DNA of 64,000 nucleotides from Flammeovirga kamogawensis (GCF_018736065.1 NZ_CP076129.1:1-64000); one strand, 5' to 3'; counted from the first letter of the stretch, positions 45,754-55,865 are shown. Numbers and translations: made by a program. Notes: a model not told the origin generated them from the sequence alone.

Positions 45754-45786
45754 CAAACTGTCTAAAATTTTAGGCAGTTTTTTTTA
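45754..45786 (+). terminator. Terminator of the sensor-regulator gene
   Basis: AAACTGTCTAAA / TTTAGGCAGTTT (one G-U pair) followed by eight T. Confidence 0.8.
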
Positions 45787-46111
45787 TGTCAGAACAGTTT
45801 TATTATTTAATAATACGTCATAAATCAGAAGTCTTTTATCAAATATTTACCTTTATAATATAACATTGTAAAATATTGATTTTTAGTTGAGTAGTGCTCT
45901 TTGTATATCGTTTGTATATTCTTTTTATCAATTTGTAGTTGGTATTTAATTATTAGAAGTTAGTTGTAGTATTTACGTTTATCTATGTTTGTATCATCAA
46001 ATGAAAAAGAAATGAACAAAATGTAATTTAGTGTTGGAATGATAATTACTCATCATTAAAAAGTAATATATTACCACCACTAAAGCTCAAAACTTCAATT
46101 TATCTAAATCA
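45787..46111. other. Long leader and promoter region of the GH5 gene
   Basis: 325 bp, no gene. A TATGTTTG -7 element (noted separately) implies a leader of about 110 nt. The upstream part is AT-rich, with no clear operator. Confidence 0.4.
45984..45991 (+). promoter_or_regulatory. TAnnTTTG-type -7 element of the GH5 gene
   Basis: TATGTTTG with TTG 17 bp upstream (45964-45966). This would give a leader of about 110 nt. Confidence 0.45.
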
Positions 46112-49100
46112 ATGAAAAATAAACTTATACTGATTTTATCAGCTCTATTATTCAATTTTACACTATCAACCTATGCACAATATTTACATGCTGAAGGCAG
46201 GGAAATTCATGATGGGGATGGAAATAACTTTATTATCCGAAGTATGGGTTTAGGAGGCTGGATGTTACAAGAAGGCTACTTAATGAAATCTGATGGCGCT
46301 TACGGAACACAATGGGCTTTTAAACAAAAGTTGGCTGAAACAATAGGAGAAGCAAGAACTGAAGAGTTTTACGATGCTTGGCTTGCTAACCATTGTACAA
46401 AAGCTGATATAGATTCTCTTAAAGCTTGGGGTTTTAATACGGTACGTGTTCCATTACATTATAACCTTTTTACATTGCCAATTGAGGATGAACCAATTAT
46501 AACAGAAAATACTTGGTTAACTAAAGGTTTTGATATGATGGATGAACTACTTTCTTGGTGTGAAGCCAACGAGATGTATGTTATTCTTGATTTACATGCT
46601 GCTCCAGGTGGTCAGGGTGCAAATGCAGATATTTGTGATTATGATCCTTCCAAACCTTCTTTATGGGAAAGCGAACATAATAGAAATAAAATGGTTGCAC
46701 TATGGGGTAAATTAGCAGAGCGATACGCCAATGAGAAATGGGTAGGTGGTTATGATTTATTGAACGAAACAAATTGGACTCTACCAAACGAAAATGCTTT
46801 AATGTTGGAATTGTATTTAAATGTTACAGAAGCAATTAGAGCTGTAGATCAGAATCATATTCTTTTTATTGAAGGGAATTCATGGGCAAATGATTATACT
46901 GGATTAACGCCTCCTTGGGACAATAATATGGCATATAGTTTTCATAAATATTGGTCGTACAATAGAGCAAATGATCTTGATTGGGTAATAACGTTAGGCG
47001 AGGAGTACAATGTACCATTATGGTTGGGTGAAACTGGAGAAAATTCCAATACTTGGTACACAGATTTGATTGCACTTTGTGAAGCGAATAATGTGGGGTG
47101 GTCTTGGTGGCCGTTAAAAAAAGCAGGTATAAATAACCCTATGGAAGTACCTATGAATGAAGACTACGAGTATTTAATGCGTTATTGGAAAGGTGAAGAA
47201 ACAGTTGCTTTAACAGAAGACGAAGCCTACAATGCTGTTATGACCTATGCTAGAAATTACAATATTGCGAATGTAAAAATTAAATATGATGTAGTAGATG
47301 CAATGATGCGTCAGCCTTATACTACAGAAACAATACCATTTAAAAATCATCTTTTAGGAGAAAATATTTATCTGTCAGATTATGATTTAGGACGTAACGG
47401 ATCTGCCTACTCAGATAACACAGTGGCCAACTATAGTATGAATACAAATGAATTTGTAGCATGGAATACAGGTTGGAGCTACAGAAATGATGGCGTAGAT
47501 ATGCAAAAATGTACTGATACAGAAACTAATGGATATAATTTAGGGTGGGTAGAAACAAATGAATGGTTACAATACACAATTAATGTCCCAACTTCAAAAG
47601 TATATGATCTATTAATTAGAAACGCATCTGCTACAGATGATGCTGCAATTATTCAACTTCTTATTGATGATGTAGCTGTTGGTGCAACTATGCATTTAGA
47701 TAACACTGGTGGTTGGGATCTATGGGAAGACAAAGTGTTTTCTGATATTGTATTGAGTGAAGGAACACATAAAATAAAGCTTTTATTAGCTAGAGGTGGA
47801 AGTAACCTTAATTATATGCGTTTTACTAATGCTAGACCTTTATCATCTATTGAAACAACAATTGAAAAAGCATATACCAACCAACAAGGAACACAAATTC
47901 AATTAGTATTAAATAAAGAGTGGGATCAAAACCAAGCATTATCTTTAGAAGATGTAGCCATTAAAGTAAATAACGAAAGTTCTACTATTACTTCTATAGG
48001 TTACAACGCAACGAATAAAAGACTCATTGATATTACTATTGATAGAGAAATACTATTTAAAGATAACATTGCATTAACTGTTAACTCAACTCATTTAATT
48101 GCTGAAGATGGTTCTAACGTGGGTACTGTAGCCAACTTAAATGTAGAGAATACTACATATTTAATACACCAATTACCTGGAAACATTAAAGCCGAAAACT
48201 ATTTTGTAAATAGTGGTTTTGAGTTGGAAGAATGTTTAGATACGGATGGTGGTAATAATTTATCTTTTGCTGATAGAGATGACTATGTAGATTATAAGGT
48301 ACAAGTTGCTGAGGAAGGTTTTTATGAACTGACTTATAGAATTGCAACAGCTTATATGAATGCAAAAGTTGAAGTGATAATTTTAGGAGATGATGGTATT
48401 CCTATAGGAATTCAGACATCTACATTTGTAAGTACTGATGGATGGCAACAGTGGGATGATTTTGTGACTTCTGCTCACCTTAAACAAGGAGAATATATAC
48501 TTCGTTTTAAAGTGAAAGAAGGCTCAGTGAATATAAATAGAATGAGTTTTACCAATAAAGTAAATAGCTTGTCTATTCCGGGTAAAATACAAACAGAGTT
48601 TTATACTGTTAATCAAGGATTAAATTTTGAACATTGTGCTGATGCATTTGGTGGATACAATACTTCTTATGCAGATCCGGGAGATTACTTAGATTTTAAT
48701 GTTGAAATTCAAGAAGCGACTGTGTATAATATAAATTATAGAGTTGCGGCAGCTTATGAGAATGCAGGAAGTGCCTCACTATCTTTAATTTCTAGCACCG
48801 ATACAACTTTGCTAACTACCACTGCTTTCGAAAAAACAGGTGGATGGCAAGATTGGAATACTTTTTCTTCTGAGGTTGTTTTACCAGAAGGTAATTTTAC
48901 TCTTAGATTAACTATTGAAAGTAAGGAGTTTAACTTAAATTGGGTCGATTTTACACCAAAAAATTATGTAATCCATACACTCCCTGCCAATATTAATGTA
49001 GGTGAACATTACTTTAATCATATGGTTACTTTTGATTCAACATTAAGTAGTAATGGAACACCGGCTATAGTACAACCTCAGATAGGAAGTTATTTAGAAT

Positions 49101-49645
49101 TTATGGTTAATGTTCCTACTTCAGGTCTTTATGATGTTACTTATAATGCAGCCACTCCATTAGATAATACGGGAAAAACAAGCCTTTATCAAGTTATAAA
49201 TAATGAAGAAACATTACTTTCTGAGTATACTTTTACCAATACAGGAGGGTATAGTGAATGGGAAAATCAGGAAAGTACTTTACAATTAACAGAAGGAGAA
49301 TATCTTCTTAAAATACAAGTAGATAACTCTAGCTTTAATCTTAAGTCAATAGATTTTAAATTACATGTAGAAGACGATATCATAAGCAGCTTTGTTGCTC
49401 AAGAATTATCTAAAATTAAAGTATATCCTAACCCTACTAATCAAAATATAAAAATTGATTTACATCAAAAAGATAGTTTAAAATCAATAGAATTATATAC
49501 AATTCGAGGACAGAAATTAAGAGAAATACAAGTTGATAATCAACGTTTTTATACAATTGATCTCTCAACTTTACAAAAGGGCATTTATATTCTAAAGTTG
49601 AATGATAATGATTCAACAACAGTCACTAGAGTTGTGAAAAACTAA
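46112..49645 (+). CDS. GH5 glycoside hydrolase with four CBM6-like modules, T9SS cargo
   Basis: 1177 residues, secreted. Signal peptide (ends STYAQ). GH5 catalytic domain over about 25-360 with the acid/base Glu219 in DLLNETNW and nucleophile Glu307 in WLGETGEN; HAAPG and the WLQEG/GGWM opening resemble exo-beta-1,3-glucanase/beta-glucan members. Next come four CBM6-like beta-sandwiches (about 430-585, 685-820, 825-950, 955-1090), each ending in a GG(W/Y)..W....F... strand and an N(L/I)N(Y/R/W)M/V-type ligand site, with one extra beta domain at about 590-680. The last 80 residues (VYPNPTNQN...GIYILKL) are a type A T9SS sorting domain that directs the enzyme to the cell surface or outside. Substrate (a marine beta-glucan) is inference. 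Confidence 0.9.
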   Translation: MKNKLILILSALLFNFTLSTYAQYLHAEGREIHDGDGNNFIIRSMGLGGWMLQEGYLMKSDGAYGTQWAFKQKLAETIGEARTEEFYDAWLANHCTKADIDSLKAWGFNTVRVPLHYNLFTLPIEDEPIITENTWLTKGFDMMDELLSWCEANEMYVILDLHAAPGGQGANADICDYDPSKPSLWESEHNRNKMVALWGKLAERYANEKWVGGYDLLNETNWTLPNENALMLELYLNVTEAIRAVDQNHILFIEGNSWANDYTGLTPPWDNNMAYSFHKYWSYNRANDLDWVITLGEEYNVPLWLGETGENSNTWYTDLIALCEANNVGWSWWPLKKAGINNPMEVPMNEDYEYLMRYWKGEETVALTEDEAYNAVMTYARNYNIANVKIKYDVVDAMMRQPYTTETIPFKNHLLGENIYLSDYDLGRNGSAYSDNTVANYSMNTNEFVAWNTGWSYRNDGVDMQKCTDTETNGYNLGWVETNEWLQYTINVPTSKVYDLLIRNASATDDAAIIQLLIDDVAVGATMHLDNTGGWDLWEDKVFSDIVLSEGTHKIKLLLARGGSNLNYMRFTNARPLSSIETTIEKAYTNQQGTQIQLVLNKEWDQNQALSLEDVAIKVNNESSTITSIGYNATNKRLIDITIDREILFKDNIALTVNSTHLIAEDGSNVGTVANLNVENTTYLIHQLPGNIKAENYFVNSGFELEECLDTDGGNNLSFADRDDYVDYKVQVAEEGFYELTYRIATAYMNAKVEVIILGDDGIPIGIQTSTFVSTDGWQQWDDFVTSAHLKQGEYILRFKVKEGSVNINRMSFTNKVNSLSIPGKIQTEFYTVNQGLNFEHCADAFGGYNTSYADPGDYLDFNVEIQEATVYNINYRVAAAYENAGSASLSLISSTDTTLLTTTAFEKTGGWQDWNTFSSEVVLPEGNFTLRLTIESKEFNLNWVDFTPKNYVIHTLPANINVGEHYFNHMVTFDSTLSSNGTPAIVQPQIGSYLEFMVNVPTSGLYDVTYNAATPLDNTGKTSLYQVINNEETLLSEYTFTNTGGYSEWENQESTLQLTEGEYLLKIQVDNSSFNLKSIDFKLHVEDDIISSFVAQELSKIKVYPNPTNQNIKIDLHQKDSLKSIELYTIRGQKLREIQVDNQRFYTIDLSTLQKGIYILKLNDNDSTTVTRVVKN

Positions 49646-49723
49646 GAACTACTTATAACCCAACTTTTAACTATCAATGAGAAGAGGCGTGTATTTCATT
49701 TAATGAAAAATGTTCTCAAAGTT

Positions 49724-49764
49724 TAAAGCCATTAAGTATCTATTTACTTAATGGCTATTTTTTA
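49724..49764. terminator. Bidirectional terminator
   Basis: AGCCATTAAGTA / TACTTAATGGCT, T-run on the plus side, between converging GH5 and kinase-like genes. Confidence 0.75.
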
Positions 49765-50484
49765 TTTAGAATGCTGAACGTCTTTAAAGGTTTTATACTG
49801 AATCTCTTTATTTTTGCACAAATCAAAAAGGAGGGAAGTGAGTGTGTCGTCATCCATAATATCTCTATTTAGAACAAAATCGTAACTCTGATGTTTCCCT
49901 TTAGAAATATAACTCAGAAAGTCGTTTCTTCTTTTGGCTTTTCTGCGGACAATTTCTTTAGCATAATGATAATTTACTTTGTTTTTTTCACCATAACGGT
50001 GTATTCTGTTTTCGTAACTTGACTTTATTTTAAAGTTGACCGCATTGTCCAATTGATTTGTAAAATATGCGGCTCCTCTACCTAAAAACACAACGTTTCC
50101 TCTTTCAAAATAAGAATATATAACGGTTTGAATTGCCTTGTGTAAATTATCGTCTAATTGACTCCTATTAAAGTCTAAACCATGTAAAATTTGGTCAAAT
50201 ATACTTTTATGTTCAATGGGTACAAATTGATTGAGGGCGTCGTATCCTATTTTAAGTTCTTTAGAAATGTTACTTAAAATAACACTGTCAATAAGTGCCC
50301 ATTTCTTTTTACAAATAGAAAAACCAACACGTTCATTATTGAGTTTTTCTACAAGATCTACGGCACAATTTTTTATGTTTGTACCAAAGTCCCTCGATAG
50401 TGTGAAAATTAGTCCTTTAGATTTAGGTGTTTTTATTTCTTCTAAATTCGAGGAAGCTAAATAATTATAAATATAGGTTTCCAT
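49762..50484 (-). CDS. Cytidylate-kinase-like protein, copy 2
   Basis: 240 residues, paralogue of the 42048-42752 product over its full length: IFTLSRDFGTNIKNCAVDLVEKLN, ERGNVVFLGRGAAYFTN and YAKEIVRRKAKRRNDFLSYI line up with the other copy. The P-loop region again lacks the usual Gly-rich/Lys form, so both copies share the same degeneration and it predates the duplication. It converges on the GH5 gene. Role unknown. Confidence 0.75.
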   Translation of the reverse strand: METYIYNYLASSNLEEIKTPKSKGLIFTLSRDFGTNIKNCAVDLVEKLNNERVGFSICKKKWALIDSVILSNISKELKIGYDALNQFVPIEHKSIFDQILHGLDFNRSQLDDNLHKAIQTVIYSYFERGNVVFLGRGAAYFTNQLDNAVNFKIKSSYENRIHRYGEKNKVNYHYAKEIVRRKAKRRNDFLSYISKGKHQSYDFVLNRDIMDDDTLTSLLFDLCKNKEIQYKTFKDVQHSK

Positions 50485-50826
50485 AGCATTTAAGTTAGTT
50501 AGAGGTTAATACTAATGTACATAATTTCTATATAAAAAGAAAGACTTTTAACTTTGTAATTAATTGATATTCAGCAATAAGAGGTTGTTTTTAGTGGTTG
50601 TATATCAGTTTGTTATTTCTCCTTATATGTGAATAAATTATAACTATTTTTACTTGTTGCTATTAAATACGTATTTATAATTCATTTTCTACTAGTTTAG
50701 TAGACTAAAGAAAAGTACTAAAGTCATTTAATGGTCTTAGTATTTATTTTAACTTCACTTAAAGAAAAGACTTTAAAACCATTGGTAAATATACTTGTAT
50801 GGTTTTGGTAAAATGAAATACACATT
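50485..50826. other. Regulatory region upstream of the symporter gene
   Basis: 342 bp without a gene. It contains two possible hairpins (CTAC..GTAG near 50690-50705, and TACTAAAGTC..GGTCTTAGTA near 50716-50742) about 85 bp before the symporter ATG. The second is followed by TTTATTTT, so it could be an attenuator. Confidence 0.35.
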
Positions 50827-52206
50827 ATGATATTACTTCTTGCAATTATCGCCTTTGTAAGTATACTAGGCATACTATATTCCATGTCAAATCAAAAAGT
50901 TAAATTCCATTATCGTAATTTAACCGCTATTGGATTAGGAATTATTTTTGGATGGGGACTTTATGCGTTCATTCCACAAGAGGTTTATGTGGATTTGAAA
51001 TTTTACATGAAGACCATTTCAAATATTTATATTAGGTTCTTAAAATTAATGATTGTACCTATTGTTTTTATTTCGATTGCTCATACGCTAGTAAATATTA
51101 GTAATGATAGTAATATAGGAAAAAGAATAGGGCAAATTATCACTTATTTTGTTGCTTCTATTACAGGCGCCGCAACTCTTGCTTTTGGTATGGCAAACCT
51201 TTTTAATTTCGATTCTTTAATTGATGTTTCTAAAGTTTCTGCCGAAACAATTTCTAAAGGATATGCAAACAGAATAGATACTTTAGGCGATGCCTCTTTA
51301 GGAAAAGTTATATATGGGTTTACGCAAAATATTCCCACATCAATATTTCAGGCTTTTAGCGAGAACAATATTATTGGTACTTTACTAGTAGCATTATTAA
51401 TTGGTATGGCTGTTAGAAGAATGTCTACTAAGAAACCTAAAGAAATGGGTTTAGTAATAAGAGGATTAGATTCTGCCAAACTTATTATTAATAGCATGAC
51501 AATGACGATTATTAAATTAACGCCTTATGGTGTATTTACTTTAATGACAATTGCAGTTGCAGAAAAAGGACCTTCTTTATTTGGTGATTTAGCCATTTTT
51601 ATTGTGGTTTCTTATGCCACAATGCTATTAATTTTTATGATGCACATGGCAGGGTTAACCACAAAAGGAGTGAACCCAATTAAGCATGTTAGAAATTTAC
51701 TACCAGCTATAATTACAGGTTTTTCTACACAATCTAGTGGAGCAACTTTACCTGTTACTATAAGTTCTTTAGAAGACAATAATGGTGTAGATACAGAAAC
51801 GGCAAATATTGCTGCTTCTTTAGGAACCACAATGGGAATGAATGCTTGTGGGGCTATGTGGCCAATTTTTATGATTGTACTTTCTGTTGGTGTGAATAAC
51901 GCACTTGGTTTACCTCCAATAGATTTAATGTCGCCGGGTACTTTATTTACAATGTTTATCTCTGTAATTATATCTTCGTTTGGTATTGCAGGGTTGCCAG
52001 GCACAGCTTCTTTTGCTGCAATTACAGCCATGACAATTATGGGAATTACACCAGAAGTAATGGGAATGGTATTAACTTTTGTGTTATCAGTAGACTCTTT
52101 AGTAGATATGGGACGAACAGCAACAAATATATTTGGTGTATCATCTGCAGCTACTTTTATATCTAAAAAAGATGGTTTAATGGATATGGAAAAATTTAAT
52201 AGTTAG
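50827..52206 (+). CDS. Dicarboxylate/amino acid:cation symporter (TcyP-like)
   Basis: 459 residues, eight membrane helices and two hairpins (DAACS family). LGIIFGWGLYAFIP (helix 1-2), FSTQSSGATLPVTISS (hairpin 1 serine-rich), MNACGAMWPIFMI (substrate helix), and AGLPGTASFAAITAMTIMG (hairpin 2), with DSLVDMGRTATNIFG for Na+ and substrate. The N-terminal extra helix and hairpin sequence are closest to L-cystine transporters of the TcyP type. The substrate is inferred. Single gene. Confidence 0.9.
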   Translation: MILLLAIIAFVSILGILYSMSNQKVKFHYRNLTAIGLGIIFGWGLYAFIPQEVYVDLKFYMKTISNIYIRFLKLMIVPIVFISIAHTLVNISNDSNIGKRIGQIITYFVASITGAATLAFGMANLFNFDSLIDVSKVSAETISKGYANRIDTLGDASLGKVIYGFTQNIPTSIFQAFSENNIIGTLLVALLIGMAVRRMSTKKPKEMGLVIRGLDSAKLIINSMTMTIIKLTPYGVFTLMTIAVAEKGPSLFGDLAIFIVVSYATMLLIFMMHMAGLTTKGVNPIKHVRNLLPAIITGFSTQSSGATLPVTISSLEDNNGVDTETANIAASLGTTMGMNACGAMWPIFMIVLSVGVNNALGLPPIDLMSPGTLFTMFISVIISSFGIAGLPGTASFAAITAMTIMGITPEVMGMVLTFVLSVDSLVDMGRTATNIFGVSSAATFISKKDGLMDMEKFNS

Positions 52207-52229
52207 TAATTATTTGTACATAAATTTAA

Positions 52230-52272
52230 TATAGCCTTGAAGAATTTAAAAGCTCTTCAAGGCTATTTTTTT
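52230..52272 (+). terminator. Terminator of the symporter gene
   Basis: ATAGCCTTGAAGA / TCTTCAAGGCTAT followed by seven T. Confidence 0.85.
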
Positions 52273-52486
52273 GATCAAATAAACAACTCTATTATTGTTT
52301 CTCAACAATAGTTAATTTATTCTTTGAATTGAACTTTTTTCTGTTGTTTACTAATTTTCAGCTGTCATAAATGTAAAAATAAAGTATCCAAATTAGAGGA
52401 TAATTTATGAAATGAATGCGATCTAAATTCTAATACATTATTTAGAATAACCCTGAATATTATTAATATCAAAAATTAGCAACGTC

Positions 52487-53278
52487 ATGTTATTTGAGAA
52501 AAAAATTAAGAAATTGATCTTTTTAATTTTACCATTAAAGCTTTATTTTCTTGTACTAAGGAGGAGTTTTAGTATATGTTACAAACTTAACCTTCTCAAA
52601 AAAAACAGTATTTATAACTATCATTATCTTGTTAAAAAAATTATCAATAAAGGAGATGTTTGTATTGATATAGGAGCAAACCTTGGTTATTATTCTTCAA
52701 TTTTATCAGATAGTGTTGGTGCTATTGGTAAAGTACATGCTGTTGAACCAATTAAACCAATATTTGAAGTCTTGAAGACCTCAACAAAAAGGCGTAAAAA
52801 TATTATCTATCATAATTTTGCGTTAGGAGATAAAAACGATAAAATAAAAATTTACAATACTTCCTTAGCTCAATCTAGTTTCTTAAAAAGTGGCTCTAAT
52901 TTTATATCAGAAAAAGAAATTAAATCAGATACACTAAACATTAGCTTTGATGCTGAAATCCGAAATGGTCATGAAGTGTTCTCCGATTTAAAAAAAGTAG
53001 ATTTTATTAAATGTGATGTAGAAGGCTATGAAGATGTTGTTTTAAAGAACTTAAGAGGAATAATTAATAAATTCAAACCTATATTACTGGTTGAGTCTTA
53101 TGGAGAAACAAGAGAAAAAGTATACAAAATTTTAAAGGAACTTGATTATGCCATCTTTTTTGCTGAGAATAATAAACTAATTCAAGATGAAGAAATAAAG
53201 TCTCAAAAAACGAGGAATCAGGATATTTTATTCATCCATAAAAATCAACTAGATAATTATATGCAGCTTATTAGCTAG
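52487..53278 (+). CDS. FkbM-family methyltransferase
   Basis: 263 residues. S-adenosylmethionine-dependent methyltransferase: motif I VCIDIGANLGYYSSIL (about 65-80), VHAVEPIKPIFEVL for the ribose-binding acid, LGDKNDKIKIYN, and KCDVEGYEDVVLKNL (about 173-187) of the FkbM family. The N-terminal basic-hydrophobic segment (about 5-30) could be a membrane-associating helix. Such enzymes usually methylate glycans or secondary metabolites; no biosynthetic cluster lies next to it. Confidence 0.85.
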   Translation: MLFEKKIKKLIFLILPLKLYFLVLRRSFSICYKLNLLKKNSIYNYHYLVKKIINKGDVCIDIGANLGYYSSILSDSVGAIGKVHAVEPIKPIFEVLKTSTKRRKNIIYHNFALGDKNDKIKIYNTSLAQSSFLKSGSNFISEKEIKSDTLNISFDAEIRNGHEVFSDLKKVDFIKCDVEGYEDVVLKNLRGIINKFKPILLVESYGETREKVYKILKELDYAIFFAENNKLIQDEEIKSQKTRNQDILFIHKNQLDNYMQLIS

Positions 53279-53290
53279 TTTTAGAAATTA

Positions 53291-53340
53291 CAAAAATGTC
53301 CTTGAATGATTTATTATTTTCATTCAAGGACATTTTTTTT
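53291..53340. terminator. Bidirectional terminator
   Basis: A 16-bp stem AAATGTCCTTGAATGA / TCATTCAAGGACATTT followed by T-run, between converging genes. Confidence 0.85.
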
Positions 53341-55717
53341 AGAATTCTATTTTATAATATAAATTTGGCATAATAAAGAACACCTTATCTTTTTCTACTT
53401 GTTGTTCTTTTAAATTGTACTTATAGCCATTTGTTTGTTCTGTGAGTAAAGCGTTTTGCATATCTAAACCCCAAGTACGAGTACTTTTCTTTTTATGAAT
53501 TTTGTAAGTGATACCAAAATTTAACCACACTTCATCTTCTCCTTTTACAGAGTACAATTCATTTTCTTTATACACTACTTTTTGTTGATCGTGAGATGCT
53601 TTTTCATCATAAGGAGTTAAAGGTACACCACCTAAATAAGTTGCATTAAAGTTTATCCCAAGAAGGTTTTTCTTTTTTACCAAAAACTCTTTACCAAATG
53701 TAACGGTAGCCATATAATTTCTATTAAATAATGTACTTCTTGTAACTCCTTGTGCATCTTGGTACTCAGAAGTATACATAGAACCTGTTATCATATAATA
53801 AATACCGTTTACCATTGAGCGTTCTAATGTTACATCAACACCTTTATTAGATCCTGTTCCTTTATTAGAAATAGGTCCATTTGCACCCCACATTGTTGTA
53901 TAATTTGCAAAAGAGTAGGGAGTGCCATCAATAACTGGAACATCAAATAAATCTTGATAATACACCTCTGTAGTTAAACGAGTATTTTTGCTTAAATTAA
54001 TTTTCACACTTCCTACATAATGATCCGATTTTGATAATTTTAAATCATTTGGTTGCCCAGTAATCGGATTAGTAAATGAATAGACTTTTAATTCTTCTCT
54101 TTTGCTATGTCTTCCATAAGCTGCAGATAAGACAACACCGTTTATTGGTGTATATTCAAGCCCTAAACGAGGTTCGATTGTTATCTCATCACTATATTGA
54201 AATTTTGTGCTTGCAAGGCCAGCATTTACACTAAAATTAGGAGTGAATTGATATTTAAATTGTGTAAAAAAGTTAATTGAATAACCACTCTCTTTACCAT
54301 AGAAAACAGGCTGAACTGTACCCATTAAAGTATCTGCTTTGTTGGCAAATGCATCTACGTGTAATAGATCTGTTCTAATACCAGTTTTATTAATTAATTT
54401 AGGTGATAGAGTACTTGTTAATGTACTAGCAAACGACATTTTATATTCAATACTTTGTTGATTCTGATGGGGATGAAGTGTTCCTGTATTTAAAGTGTCT
54501 GCATCTTCTTCAAAATAACGTGTATTATTTTGGTATTTATTTGATGTGAAACCAACAGTAGAAGTCAAATCACTATAGTTGCCAACCTTAATAGAGTGAT
54601 TCACACCGATAGCTCCCATTCCAAAGTTAATTTCTTTGTCTAAATAGTCTTTGTCATATTGTCTGTACTTTACTGTTGCATCATATTCTTCAGTTGGATC
54701 AGAATGTACTTTTACTTTGTATTTTTTATAAGGAGTATCTATTGCACTTAAACCGCCCATTCCCCAAATATTTACATTACCATATTTTTGAGATGGAAAA
54801 GAAAGGTTAAAAGATAAGTCTTGAAAATGTGGAGCAGTACCACCAGATAATTTGCCAATATACCCTATAAATCCATGTCTGTAATTGATCAAGTACGAAG
54901 ATCCTTTCTCTTTATTAATAGGCCCTTCAGAAGAAATATCACCGCCAATTAAACCAAGTTGCACTGAATGTTTATATGTTTCATTATTTCCTTTTCTAAA
55001 ATTAATATCAAAAACACCAGATGTTGCATTAGAATATTCAGAAGGAAAAGCACCTGTAAAGAAGTCTGTACTTCTAAGTAAATTTGTACTATAGATAGAG
55101 ATTAGACCTGCACCAGCAAGATTTCCACCTCCAAAATGAGCAGCACCTGAAACATCAATACCGTTTACTCTCCATAATACAGAACTAGGAGAATTACCAC
55201 GGATAACCACGCCATTATCTTGAGGAGAAGAGAAAGTAACACCTGCAAAGTTATACGCAACCCTTGATGGATCACTTAAACCACCAGCAAACCTGCTAGA
55301 TTGTTCTACCGAAAATGAGCGTGCACTTACGGTAGACATTACATTATTAGCATCCTTGTCGTTAGATGAAGTAATAGTTACTCCTTCTAATGTGATAAAG
55401 TCCTCTTCCATTTCAAAATTGAGTTCCATTCCTTTGTTACCCGTAATAAGAACTTCAGTTTTACGGATACTCTTAAACCCAATTGAATTTACTATTAATG
55501 TATATCGTCCGACTTTTATAGCCTCTAATTCAAAATTACCATCAATATCTGTGCTTGTACCTATAATTGGGTTGCTTCCTTCAATCTGAATGGTTGCACC
55601 TATAATGGGTTGTTTTGAAATAGTGTTTATTATAGTTCCTTTTAATGATTGCGTTTGTGCAAATAATACAGATGTAAAAAGTATAAATAGGAGAGTTAAA
55701 ATTAAATTCTTTTTCAT
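53339..55717 (-). CDS. TonB-dependent receptor with carboxypeptidase-like domain
   Basis: 792 residues. Outer-membrane transporter energised by TonB. Signal peptide (ends LFAQ), a CarboxypepD_reg-like domain at about 22-105 (LKGTIINTISKQPIIGATIQIEG... TLIVNSIGFKSI), a plug domain at about 115-225 (PQDNGVVIRGNSPSSVLWRVNGIDV), and a 22-strand barrel ending FFIMPNLYYKIEF with terminal Phe. No SusD partner is encoded next to it, so polysaccharide uptake is not indicated and a siderophore, metal or peptide substrate is equally possible. Confidence 0.9.
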   Translation of the reverse strand: MKKNLILTLLFILFTSVLFAQTQSLKGTIINTISKQPIIGATIQIEGSNPIIGTSTDIDGNFELEAIKVGRYTLIVNSIGFKSIRKTEVLITGNKGMELNFEMEEDFITLEGVTITSSNDKDANNVMSTVSARSFSVEQSSRFAGGLSDPSRVAYNFAGVTFSSPQDNGVVIRGNSPSSVLWRVNGIDVSGAAHFGGGNLAGAGLISIYSTNLLRSTDFFTGAFPSEYSNATSGVFDINFRKGNNETYKHSVQLGLIGGDISSEGPINKEKGSSYLINYRHGFIGYIGKLSGGTAPHFQDLSFNLSFPSQKYGNVNIWGMGGLSAIDTPYKKYKVKVHSDPTEEYDATVKYRQYDKDYLDKEINFGMGAIGVNHSIKVGNYSDLTSTVGFTSNKYQNNTRYFEEDADTLNTGTLHPHQNQQSIEYKMSFASTLTSTLSPKLINKTGIRTDLLHVDAFANKADTLMGTVQPVFYGKESGYSINFFTQFKYQFTPNFSVNAGLASTKFQYSDEITIEPRLGLEYTPINGVVLSAAYGRHSKREELKVYSFTNPITGQPNDLKLSKSDHYVGSVKINLSKNTRLTTEVYYQDLFDVPVIDGTPYSFANYTTMWGANGPISNKGTGSNKGVDVTLERSMVNGIYYMITGSMYTSEYQDAQGVTRSTLFNRNYMATVTFGKEFLVKKKNLLGINFNATYLGGVPLTPYDEKASHDQQKVVYKENELYSVKGEDEVWLNFGITYKIHKKKSTRTWGLDMQNALLTEQTNGYKYNLKEQQVEKDKVFFIMPNLYYKIEF

Positions 55718-55857
55718 TTGAGTGAGTAGGTTTAATTAGACATATAATTTTGATTTACATATACATGACTCGCTCAAATCATTTTACCCCTATTCTAAAA
55801 AATATTTTTTTACCAAAAGGTGTTTTTTTTTTACGCCAAGAGAATTTTACCACCCAT

Positions 55858-55865
55858 TACATTTG
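55858..55865 (+). promoter_or_regulatory. TAnnTTTG-type -7 element
   Basis: TACATTTG lies 41 bp before the ATG of the 67-residue acidic protein. No clear -33 element. Confidence 0.45.

Noticed and set aside
49646-49723. Possible extra exon-like tail of the GH5 gene
   Set aside because: The reading frame ends cleanly after the T9SS domain, and the gap holds only the terminator approach.
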